Shown here in pieces: positions 42,947 through 50,659 of a stretch of 64,000 bases of DNA. The DNA lies in assembly GCA_002455425.1 (NCBI GenBank), contig DKKT01000042.1, positions 1 to 64,000 of the forward strand, read 5' to 3'. The notes beneath the pieces are model-generated. The model was not told the origin of the DNA. It searched no databases and was given only the letters and a program-made list of their open reading frames with translations. This stretch comes from Chthonomonas sp. UBA6659 (GTDB lineage: Bacteria > Armatimonadota > Fimbriimonadia > Fimbriimonadales > Fimbriimonadaceae). The first letter of the stretch is position 1. The number at the start of each line of letters is the position of its first letter. The position numbers and the translations under genes are program-made.

Positions 42947-44872
42947 GACGCCGACCTCGACGTAGCGCTCGGGACCGCGTCACTGTCGGCCAAGACCGCC
43001 CAGTTCGACCCAAATCTCCTCCGGTTCTTCCGCCAAAGCGAGTTCTCGACGCCGACTTTCGAGGCCATGCACGAGAACGTCTGGCGCGGGCCGTTCATTG
43101 CCGACAACTGGCGTCGTCAGTTTGCGGTCAGCGGGGGTAAGCCCAATGAATCGCTTGCCGCTGCGGGTCGAATGATCGGGCTCGGCACCCGTCGAACGCT
43201 CCTCGGCAACCCGATTGCCGCCGCAGAAGAGGCCGCCAAGAAGACGGGCGCACTCAAAGCCGTACTCGAGCGGATGAAGTCGCAGGGCATCATCAAGGGC
43301 GAAATCCTTGACCCGGCCGAGGTACCCGAGACCGTGCAGCAAGCTGCCGCCCTCGTGCTTCAGGTCGCGCTCGAAACGATCAACTACCGGCGCGCCGCAT
43401 TCGAGGGCGTCACCGACTTCGCGAATTCTTATCAGCGCATGCTCGACTACGACCCCGAGTCCGACGATCCGCTTGCCAATCGGCGTGCACTGGAGCTCTT
43501 CCGTTCGGTCGACATGCGCTACTTGTTTGCAGGAGCCCACGACATCACCCTCGCCGCCACGCAAGCTCAAGCGCTTGTCCAAGCGACTTCGCCCACGACG
43601 ACCTTCAGTTACAGCGTCAGCACGGACTGGGGCGTCGTCGTACTGTCTGGGGGCGGGAACACAGCCTATCCGGAAGGACCGGTCCTCCTCATCATCGACA
43701 CGGGTGGTGCGGACAGCTATCTCAACGTACCGTCGAATCAATCGTTGGCGAATTGGGTGAGCGTCGTCATCGACACGAGCGGCAACGATAAGTACCTGAG
43801 CCTGCCCGCGCTCGCCGACACCCCGGTCGATAAGTTCGACGGACGCCGAGGCAAAGGGAAATTCGGGCCAGGAAGCGCGCTCTTCGGCGTCTCGGTCGGT
43901 ATCGACGGCGGCGGCGAGGATGTCTATCGGAGTCACCGGCCGGGACTTGGCTCGGCAACGATGGGGGCGGCGGTCCTGTTGGATGCCGGTGGTGACGACG
44001 TGTACGACGCCTATGCCGATAGCCTGGGCTACGGTAAGTTCGGCATCGGCGTCCTCGAAGACCTTTCGGGCAAAGACCGGTACAGCGGCTTCAGCCAGGT
44101 CGAAGGGTGTGGGCAGACTTCGGGCTGTGGGATGCTCCTAGATCGCGCCGGAGACGACGTCTACGTCGCCAACGATACCGTCCTCGATTTCGCCTCACCC
44201 CAGAGCAAGGATCACAACGCGAACATGTCGCAAGGGGCCGGCAACGGCCGACGCGCCGATTATCTGGATGGCCATAGCCTGAGCGGTGGGATCGGCATCC
44301 TCTACGATCAGGGAGGCGCGGACATGTACTCGTGCGGCATCTTTGGTCAGGGCGTGGGCTACTGGGAGGGAATCGGGTTTCTCTGGGATTCCGAAGGGAA
44401 CGACACCTATTCCGGCCAGTGGTACGCGCAAGGCGCTTCAGCACACTTTGCCATCGGATACCTCGAGGATGAAGGCGGCGACGACCTCTACCTGGCTCCG
44501 ATGAACATGGCGATGGGCGCGGGGCACGACTTTGGGACGGGCTATCTGGTGGACCGGGGTGGTAACGACAAGTACCGAGGACCGAACCTGAGCCTCGGTG
44601 CAGGCAATGCGAACGGGATCGGCTGGTTCGTCGATCTTCGCGGCGACGATACCTACGACAGCAGCGGTGTGACGCTCGGCAAGGCCGCCGAGGCCCCCAA
44701 GGGCACACTCCGGGAGCGAGGTCTTTGCCTCGGCCTGTTCATGGACCTGGGGGGCAAGGATATGTTCCCCGCTCAAGCAACTTGGGCGAAGGACGCGACG
44801 CGGATCGCGAATTGGACCGACCGAGGACCGAGTCCCGCCGAGAGCCAGTTAGGCATCTTCTGGGATCGTTAG
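42878..44872 (+). CDS. Exported beta-repeat protein with twelve G-D-D-x-Y units
   Basis: About 664 residues. Signal peptide MTSMSLAPICLFALLTMQSA, a helical part (~30-260), then at least twelve copies of a unit with core GG(D/N)DxY or GGxDxY (examples: GGADSY, SGNDKY, GGDDVY, AGDDVY, EGNDTY, GGKDMF), each with a preceding turn such as GIGFLWDS or GTGYLVDR and a glycine-rich strand. The spacing and Gly/Asp turns suggest a parallel beta-helix, perhaps Ca2+-binding like RTX, but the sequence is not the RTX nonapeptide. Start ATG 42878 with GAGGAG directly upstream; TAAAAT at 42817-42822 is a likely -10. Function unknown. Confidence 0.8.
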   Translation: MTSMSLAPICLFALLTMQSAPSLDADLDVALGTASLSAKTAQFDPNLLRFFRQSEFSTPTFEAMHENVWRGPFIADNWRRQFAVSGGKPNESLAAAGRMIGLGTRRTLLGNPIAAAEEAAKKTGALKAVLERMKSQGIIKGEILDPAEVPETVQQAAALVLQVALETINYRRAAFEGVTDFANSYQRMLDYDPESDDPLANRRALELFRSVDMRYLFAGAHDITLAATQAQALVQATSPTTTFSYSVSTDWGVVVLSGGGNTAYPEGPVLLIIDTGGADSYLNVPSNQSLANWVSVVIDTSGNDKYLSLPALADTPVDKFDGRRGKGKFGPGSALFGVSVGIDGGGEDVYRSHRPGLGSATMGAAVLLDAGGDDVYDAYADSLGYGKFGIGVLEDLSGKDRYSGFSQVEGCGQTSGCGMLLDRAGDDVYVANDTVLDFASPQSKDHNANMSQGAGNGRRADYLDGHSLSGGIGILYDQGGADMYSCGIFGQGVGYWEGIGFLWDSEGNDTYSGQWYAQGASAHFAIGYLEDEGGDDLYLAPMNMAMGAGHDFGTGYLVDRGGNDKYRGPNLSLGAGNANGIGWFVDLRGDDTYDSSGVTLGKAAEAPKGTLRERGLCLGLFMDLGGKDMFPAQATWAKDATRIANWTDRGPSPAESQLGIFWDR

Positions 44873-44973
44873 GCGGCTCCAGATCACCCTCCCTGCCCCT
44901 GGGGGAGAGTCGGTGAGCGAAGCGAACCGGGTGAAGAGGAGCCACGCTCTCCTGGTGGGAGTACCATCATGCG
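44873..44973. other. Intergenic region with possible dispersed repeat and -10 of the GT2 gene
   Basis: Holds CCCTCCCTGCCCCTGGGGG, which can fold on itself (CCCC/GGGG), then GTGAGCGAAGCGAACCGGGTGA, which looks like the GC-rich intergenic repeats seen in many bacteria. It occurs only once in this window. The promoter TACCAT (44962-44967) ends 6 nt before the ATG of the next gene. Confidence 0.4.
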
Positions 44974-45888
44974 ATGGCGCGGATCACGGTTCTGCTTACC
45001 TGTTACAACCACCTCGCCTACCTGCCCGCATGTCTTGAGAGTGTTCGGGCACAGACCTTTCGAGACTTCGAGATCCTTGCCTTGGACGACGGCTCGACCG
45101 ACGGGACTCGGGAGTGGTTGCGCGAACAGCAGGACATCACGATGGTTTTCAACGAGTCGAACCTGGGGACGTACGGAACACTCAATGTCGGGCTTGAGAG
45201 GGCGAATGGCGAGTTGATCGCTGTCTTGAACGACGACGATCTGTGGGCACCGACCAAGCTTGAGAGGCAGGTCGAACTGCTCGATCGGTTTCCCCGGGTC
45301 GGCCTTGTCCACACGGACGGCGGGTTCATCGACGGGGCGGGCAAGCCGATCGACGGCAGTCCACTTGGCTTCGAGTTCCCGCGAACGGAGACTGGAGACG
45401 TCCTCCTGAGCCTGCTGTACCAAAACAAGATCATCGCTTCGGCCGTCCTTGCCCGTCGCGAGTGCTTCGAGCACTGTGGGGTCTTCAACCCGGCGTACTT
45501 CGGATCGGGGGACTGGGAGATGTGGCTCCGGATTGCGGAGCGATATGAGATCGGCTACGTCGACGAACGGCTGACGTTCTACCGGGTTCACGGCGAAAAC
45601 GCGAGCCATGAACTCGATCGGATCTGGCGAGACGACGAACGGCTGCGCGACTGGATCGTCACGCGGATCGCCGAGTACGAAAAGAAGGGTTACGACGCCG
45701 CGGCGCTACGGCGTGCCTTGGCCCACAACTGGGCGTGTCTCGGAACCGTCAGGACGTTGAATGGAGACCCGCGACGAGGGCGGCAGGCCTACGTCGAGTC
45801 CATCCGCCTCGCTCCGCTGCGGGTGAAGAGCACGCTCCGCTACCTCGCGACGTGGCTCGGTCCTCAAGCGTTCCGCAAGCTACTCTGA
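44974..45888 (+). CDS. Family 2 glycosyltransferase
   Basis: 304 residues, GT-A fold: ITVLLTCYNHLAYLPACLES, ALDDGSTDGT (nucleotide-binding) and LNDDDLW (metal-binding DDD), then a GDWEMW motif near the acceptor site. It should transfer a sugar from a nucleotide donor to a glycan or lipid. No membrane anchor. No other polysaccharide-synthesis gene is adjacent. Leaderless-type promoter TACCAT lies 6 nt before the ATG. Confidence 0.9.
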   Translation: MARITVLLTCYNHLAYLPACLESVRAQTFRDFEILALDDGSTDGTREWLREQQDITMVFNESNLGTYGTLNVGLERANGELIAVLNDDDLWAPTKLERQVELLDRFPRVGLVHTDGGFIDGAGKPIDGSPLGFEFPRTETGDVLLSLLYQNKIIASAVLARRECFEHCGVFNPAYFGSGDWEMWLRIAERYEIGYVDERLTFYRVHGENASHELDRIWRDDERLRDWIVTRIAEYEKKGYDAAALRRALAHNWACLGTVRTLNGDPRRGRQAYVESIRLAPLRVKSTLRYLATWLGPQAFRKLL

Positions 45889-45920
45889 CGCGCTCTGGCA
45901 TCCGTGAGCCAAAATCGGGC

Positions 45921-47732
45921 ATGCTGAGTCTGGTGGTCCTCGCTTCTGCAGTAATGTCACAGAGACTCGCTCCGTTGCCGCCGGTCCCAAGTCCTCGCCA
46001 GTTGGCGTGGCACGAGATGCGCTACTACGCGTTCGTCCACTTCGGGCCGAATACGTTCACGAATCGCGAGTGGGGCGAAGGCAAGGAGGACCCGAACGTG
46101 TTCCATCCGACGGCCTTGGATTGCCGTCAGTGGGCGAAGACGTTCAAGGACGCAGGCATGTCGGGCGTGATCTTGACCGTCAAGCACCACGACGGCTTCT
46201 GCCTGTTTCCATCCAAGTACTCGACCCACACCGTCGCTCAGACCTCATGGCGCAACGGGAAGGGAGATGTGCTCCGCAACCTGAGCGAAGCGTGCCGCGA
46301 GTTCGGTCTCAAGCTCGGCGTGTATTTGTCGCCCTGGGATCGCAATCACCCCGCCTACGGCACGCCGGAGTACAACCAGGTTTTCGCCAACACCCTCAAC
46401 GAGGTCCTGACCGGCTACGGACCGATTTTCGAAGTCTGGTTCGACGGCGCGAACGGCGAAGGGCCGAACGGCCGGAAGCAGGTCTACGACTGGAAGCTGT
46501 TCATCGACACCGTTCGCAAGCACCAGCCCGATGCCGTGATTTTCAGCGACGCGGGTCCGGACGTGCGCTGGGTGGGGAACGAAGACGGATTCGCGAACGA
46601 AACGAATTGGGCGATGCTCGATCGAGATCGGTTCGTCCCGGGGACCCCGCTCTACCGAGAGTTGACCGAAGGGCATCCCAACGGATCGCACTGGCTTCCG
46701 GCCGAGTGCGACGTCTCGATTCGACCGGGTTGGTTTTATCATGCCGACCAAGATGAGCGGGTGAAGAGCCTGGCTCACTTGCTCGAAATCTACTATCGCT
46801 CGGTCGGAATGGGATCGAACCTGCTTCTCAACGTTCCTCCCGATCAGCGAGGTCTCATCCACGAGACCGATGTCAAGCGCTTGCTGGAGCTCCGCAAAGT
46901 CCTCGATGCGACCTTCGCGGTCGACCTCGCTTTTGGTGCAAGAACCACGGCGCGCGAGGTCATCGATGATCGCCCGGAGACGTTCTGGACCGCGCCCCCG
47001 GGGGCGACGCGGGGCTCGTTCGAGGTCACTCTCCGAGGAACGCCTCCGTTCGATCGCATTCTCCTTCGTGAGCCGATCGCGCTCGGACAGCGCGTCAAAC
47101 GATTCGACATCCAGGTCAAGAAGGGGCAGGGATGGGAGACGCTGGTCTCCGGAACGACGATCGGACCCTCGCGGATCCTGCGGTTCGCGACGACGAGGAC
47201 GTCGGCACTCCGCATCCGAGTCCTCGATGCTCGGGGTCGTCCAGCGATTTCACAGCTCTCGATCTACAAGGCGCCATCCTGGGCGCCGAAGGACCCGCCT
47301 CGCCTCGCCGGGGTCCCGCCCAAGCCGATCGCTGCCGACAAGGAAGGCCGTTTTCACCTCGGAGCGGCCGAGGCGACTCTCACGGGGAGCACCATTCGCT
47401 TCGAGGAAGGGAAAGAGTGCATCGGATTCTGGTCGGATCCCGGTGCCACGGCAAGCTGGACCCTCGCTTCCACGAAACCCCGATGGTATCGCGTCAGCGC
47501 CGAACTGGCTTGCGACCCCGGCGATGCCGGCTCGATCGCACGGCTCGAAGTGGGTGGTCAATCGCTGGAGTTCTCGGTGCCGGGAACGAAGGAGTGGGGA
47601 GACTTCACGACCGTCCAGCTCGGTGAGGTACCGATCGTGACACCAGGTAACCTGACCGTCTCCGTGCGGTGTGTGAAGATGGCCAAAGGTGCCCTCATGA
47701 ACCTGCGCCGTCTCGTGTTCACACCCAAGTAA
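45921..47732 (+). CDS. Alpha-L-fucosidase, GH29, with C-terminal F5/8-type domain
   Basis: 603 residues. Short N-terminal export-like segment (LSLVVLASAVMSQ), GH29 barrel with YAFVHFGPNTFTNREWG, LTVKHHDGFCLF and FEVWFDGANGEG (Asp nucleophile), MGSNLLLNVPPD at the barrel end, and a ~250-residue C-terminal half with a discoidin/F5-8C-like pattern (VIDDRPETFWTAPPGA ... FEVTLRGTPPFDRILLREPIALGQRV), likely carbohydrate binding. Second GH29 in the window but not closely similar to the first. ATG 45921 is chosen over the open frame to 45735, which overlaps the GT2 gene. CAAAAT lies 5 nt upstream. Confidence 0.9.
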   Translation: MLSLVVLASAVMSQRLAPLPPVPSPRQLAWHEMRYYAFVHFGPNTFTNREWGEGKEDPNVFHPTALDCRQWAKTFKDAGMSGVILTVKHHDGFCLFPSKYSTHTVAQTSWRNGKGDVLRNLSEACREFGLKLGVYLSPWDRNHPAYGTPEYNQVFANTLNEVLTGYGPIFEVWFDGANGEGPNGRKQVYDWKLFIDTVRKHQPDAVIFSDAGPDVRWVGNEDGFANETNWAMLDRDRFVPGTPLYRELTEGHPNGSHWLPAECDVSIRPGWFYHADQDERVKSLAHLLEIYYRSVGMGSNLLLNVPPDQRGLIHETDVKRLLELRKVLDATFAVDLAFGARTTAREVIDDRPETFWTAPPGATRGSFEVTLRGTPPFDRILLREPIALGQRVKRFDIQVKKGQGWETLVSGTTIGPSRILRFATTRTSALRIRVLDARGRPAISQLSIYKAPSWAPKDPPRLAGVPPKPIAADKEGRFHLGAAEATLTGSTIRFEEGKECIGFWSDPGATASWTLASTKPRWYRVSAELACDPGDAGSIARLEVGGQSLEFSVPGTKEWGDFTTVQLGEVPIVTPGNLTVSVRCVKMAKGALMNLRRLVFTPK

Positions 47733-47761
47733 CGACCCAGCAAAGTCGCCGTATGCGCGGC

Positions 47762-47767
47762 TAAACT
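47762..47767 (+). promoter_or_regulatory. -10 hexamer TAAACT for the OsmC gene
   Basis: TAAACT ends 7 nt before ATG 47775. No Shine-Dalgarno is present, so a leaderless transcript for the osmC-tpiA-thioesterase operon is likely. Confidence 0.5.
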
Positions 47768-47774
47768 CAAGTCC

Positions 47775-48230
47775 ATGTCGCATGTTCACGAATACCCGGT
47801 CTCGGTACAGTGGGCCGGCGGGCGGGCCGGCGGGGGTACGGCAACCCCGAACCGCAGCGGCCACGCCTTGAAGCTGAGCGTTCCGCCCGAATTCCAGGGC
47901 CCGGGCGAGGGCACGAATCCCGAAGAGTTGCTGACCGCCGCCATCGCGAGTTGCTACAGCATCACGTTCGGCATCATCGCGGAGAATCGGAAGATCCCGG
48001 TGACGAGTTTCCAGGCCGAGGCGACGGGAGAAGTCGAGCAAAATGGCGCCCAGTTCGTCTACAAGGCGATCACGATTCGGCCGAACATCGTGCTCGATTC
48101 GGACGCGACCGACGACCAGGTCAAGGCTGCCGAAGACATGGCCCACAAGGCCGATCTGTACTGCATCATCACGAACGCCGTGCGCGATAAGGTTGCGATC
48201 ACGGTCGAGCCGAGCGTCCGCCGAGGATAA
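47775..48230 (+). CDS. OsmC-family organic hydroperoxide reductase
   Basis: 151 residues. Reduces organic hydroperoxides with two redox cysteines: the first in AAIASCYSITF (about residue 60) and the second in KADLYCIITNAVRD (about residue 125). Length and NPEELLTAAIASC match OsmC/Ohr; closer to OsmC/SACOL1771-like than to Ohr by its ASCYS and no VCP motif. Stop TAA is one base from the tpiA ATG, so the two are co-transcribed. No OhrR-type regulator adjacent. Confidence 0.9.
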   Translation: MSHVHEYPVSVQWAGGRAGGGTATPNRSGHALKLSVPPEFQGPGEGTNPEELLTAAIASCYSITFGIIAENRKIPVTSFQAEATGEVEQNGAQFVYKAITIRPNIVLDSDATDDQVKAAEDMAHKADLYCIITNAVRDKVAITVEPSVRRG

Positions 48231-48231
48231 G

Positions 48232-49023
48232 ATGCGGACGAAGCTCGTCGCCGGCAACTGGAAGATGAACCTCACTCCGACCGAGGCTGCCGCCGCGGTC
48301 GAGGCATTCATCAAGCTGGTCGATGCACGCGAGAACGTCGATGTGATCCTCTGTCCGTCCTATGTGAGCTTGCCTAAGGTCCGCGAACTCATCCGGAACA
48401 CTCACGTCAAGCTTGGGGCCCAAGATGTGTTCTGGGAAGAGAGCGGTGCGTTCACCGGCAGGGTCAGCGCTTCGATGCTGGGCGATCTCGGGGTCAGTCA
48501 CTGTATCGTCGGGCACTCGGAGTCACGCGGCCGGTTCGGAAAGATGGAAACGGACGCCTCGTTGGCGCCGTACTTCGCTGAAACCGACCACACCGTCAAC
48601 CTCAAGATCCGTCGGCTTCTGTTCCACGCGATCAACCCGATTCTGTGCGTGGGCGAAACGCTCGCCGAACGAGAGACCGGGAAGACGGAGGAGGTCATTG
48701 CCGGTCAACTCCGTGGTGGGCTCGACGGGATCGACCCGGCCGAGTTGTACTTTCTCGTGGTGGCCTACGAGCCGGTGTGGGCAATCGGAACCGGGCAGAC
48801 GTGCGCCGCCCCCGAGGCCGATCGAGTTTGCGGTTTCATCCGCGACACGATCGCCGGGATGATGGGCACCGACGTCGCCGAGCACACTCGAATCCTCTAC
48901 GGCGGCAGCGTGAAGGCTGCGAACAGCGCGGAGCTGTTCCAACAGCCGAATATCGACGGCGGGCTCGTCGGCGGTGCGAGCATCGATCCCGGGGAGTTCA
49001 GTCGGATCGTTTTCAGCGCATGA
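48232..49023 (+). CDS. tpiA: Triosephosphate isomerase
   Basis: 263 residues. Interconverts dihydroxyacetone phosphate and glyceraldehyde 3-phosphate. Catalytic residues are seen in AGNWKMN (Lys), VGHSESR (His) and VAYEPVWAIGTG (Glu), with the phosphate loop LYGGSVKAAN and GGLVGGAS. Odd point: between GHSE and ETDHTVNLK there are about 14 extra residues (GRFGKMETDASLAPYFA region), and the usual SERR reads SESR. The chain is slightly longer than the usual ~250 residues. Start ATG follows the OsmC stop by 1 nt; stop overlaps the thioesterase start by ATGA. Confidence 0.93.
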   Translation: MRTKLVAGNWKMNLTPTEAAAAVEAFIKLVDARENVDVILCPSYVSLPKVRELIRNTHVKLGAQDVFWEESGAFTGRVSASMLGDLGVSHCIVGHSESRGRFGKMETDASLAPYFAETDHTVNLKIRRLLFHAINPILCVGETLAERETGKTEEVIAGQLRGGLDGIDPAELYFLVVAYEPVWAIGTGQTCAAPEADRVCGFIRDTIAGMMGTDVAEHTRILYGGSVKAANSAELFQQPNIDGGLVGGASIDPGEFSRIVFSA

Positions 49024-49556
49024 CCGGCGTTCGAGTCACCGACACCCGGGTCGAGACCTCGCAGGTCATGACACCGAACGATGCCAACTTTCTCGGCAAA
49101 GTTTTCGGTGGGACGATCTTGTCCCTGATCGACCTCGTGGCTTACGCGACCGCGACCCGCTTCGCGGGAAACATCTGTGTCACCGCAAGCTTCGACAAGG
49201 TCGATTTCCTCGAACCGATCGAAGTCGGCGAGCTCGTGACCATGGTCGGCCACGTTTCTTACGTCGGACGAACCAGCGTCCAAGTCCGGATCGAAGTGTC
49301 GGCCGAAAACGTCTACACCCGAGCACGGCGCTCGACGAACATTGCTTGGGTGACGATGGTCGCGGTGAAGGACGGTAAGCCGGTCGAAGTACCACGCCTG
49401 ATCTGCGAGACCCGCGAGGAGAAACTTCGCTACCTCGAAGGGAAGATGCGCAAGGAGCGCCGCGCCGCCTTTCGCGCCGAACTCGAGCGTGAACTCGTCG
49501 AACTCGAAACCCTGAGCGATCCCGAACTCGACGCGGTCGTCGTCGCGGCCGGCTAG
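49020..49556 (+). CDS. Hotdog-fold acyl-CoA thioesterase (YciA/BFIT-like)
   Basis: 178 residues. Motifs: TPNDANFLGKVFGGTILSLIDLVAY (the D-A-N-x-x-G-x-x-F-G-G active-site start), ASFDKVDFLEPIEVGE and the strand ARRSTNIAWVTMVAV. Hydrolyses acyl-CoA to free fatty acid and CoA; chain length not readable. ATGA overlap with tpiA. A charged tail (EEKLRYLEGKMRKERRAAF) may form a coiled coil. Its stop overlaps the opposing enolase-family gene by 4 nt. Confidence 0.9.
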   Translation: MTGVRVTDTRVETSQVMTPNDANFLGKVFGGTILSLIDLVAYATATRFAGNICVTASFDKVDFLEPIEVGELVTMVGHVSYVGRTSVQVRIEVSAENVYTRARRSTNIAWVTMVAVKDGKPVEVPRLICETREEKLRYLEGKMRKERRAAFRAELERELVELETLSDPELDAVVVAAG

Positions 49557-50659
49557 GCGGCGAAGACCGCAATCGGATCGCCGAGCACGGGAGCATGGGG
49601 ATGGATGCCCAGGCCGGGCTCGGACGACGCCGCGAACTTCCCATCGACCCGGGACGGGGCCCCCGCCGCAATCGACACAGACCCGTAACTGTTGAAGTCG
49701 GTCGCGGTGAAGCGGTACTTCTCGGGGGTCGAGTGGGCGAGATGAGCAATAGCCGCGGTGACGATGTCCCCGCCCCACGAATCCTCGAGGGTCATCGCGA
49801 TTCCGTGAGCCACGCAAAGGTCCCGCAGTCGGCGCGTGCGGGTGAGGCCGCCGAGCTTAGAAATCTTGAGGTTCACGACGTCCATTGCACGATCTCGGAG
49901 GGCCTCCAGGAGCATCTCCATCGAGTCGATCGACTCGTCGAGGACGAAGGGGAGATCGGTGTGCTCCCGGATCGATCGGCACTCGCGGTAGGTCGCGCAA
50001 GGCTGCTCGATGGCGACGTCCAGATCGCGGACGGCGGCCACAACCCGCATCGCATCGTACGGAAGCCACCCGGTATTGGCGTCGGCGACGAGAACATCTC
50101 CGGGTTCGAGCATCGCTCGAACAGCTCGGATTCGCTCGATGTCGACGTCGGCGTTACCACCGACCTTGAGCTGAAAGCGGCGGTAGCCTTCAGCCCGATA
50201 GCCGGCGACCTTGCGCGCCATCGTTTCAGGATCCTCTTGCGAAATCGCACGGTAGAGGACGACTGCGTCGCCGAACTGGCCGCCGAGGAGCGTCGCGACA
50301 GGAAGTCCTGTGCTCTTGCCGAGGAGGTCCCAACACGCGACGTCGAGGGCCGACTTGGCGTACGGGTGGCCCTTCAGCGCGGCATCCATCCGGATGTTCA
50401 CGACGTCGAGCTCGCGGGGGTCGACACCGATCAGCGCCGGGGCGATCTGAGCGATGCCGGCTCGCGCGCCTTCGGCGTAAGCCGGCAGGTAAGCCGGACC
50501 CAACGGGCAAACTTCACCGTATCCGACAAGCCCGTCGTCGGTCTCGATCGCAACGACGGTACTGTCGAACACCTCGACAAAGTTGCCGCCGCTCCACGCG
50601 TAGCGGCCCTCTTTGAGCGGCAGATCCACCTGATGAACGAGGATTCGTTCGATCCGCAT
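49553..50659 (-). CDS. Enolase-superfamily MR/MLE enzyme, hydroxyproline-type
   Basis: 368 residues. Capping domain, then barrel with FQLKVGG (Lys of KxK-type, here LKVGG), VADANTGW (Asp), AIEQPC (Glu), LDESID (Asp) and VNLKISKLGG (Lys on the other face); the barrel ends with LEDSWGGDI. This arrangement and sequence style are close to cis-3-hydroxy-L-proline dehydratases and proline-betaine racemases/epimerases; a muconate-lactonising or other racemase role is possible. It overlaps the copper-enzyme gene by one base (TGATG). Confidence 0.82.
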   Translation of the reverse strand: MRIERILVHQVDLPLKEGRYAWSGGNFVEVFDSTVVAIETDDGLVGYGEVCPLGPAYLPAYAEGARAGIAQIAPALIGVDPRELDVVNIRMDAALKGHPYAKSALDVACWDLLGKSTGLPVATLLGGQFGDAVVLYRAISQEDPETMARKVAGYRAEGYRRFQLKVGGNADVDIERIRAVRAMLEPGDVLVADANTGWLPYDAMRVVAAVRDLDVAIEQPCATYRECRSIREHTDLPFVLDESIDSMEMLLEALRDRAMDVVNLKISKLGGLTRTRRLRDLCVAHGIAMTLEDSWGGDIVTAAIAHLAHSTPEKYRFTATDFNSYGSVSIAAGAPSRVDGKFAASSEPGLGIHPHAPVLGDPIAVFAA

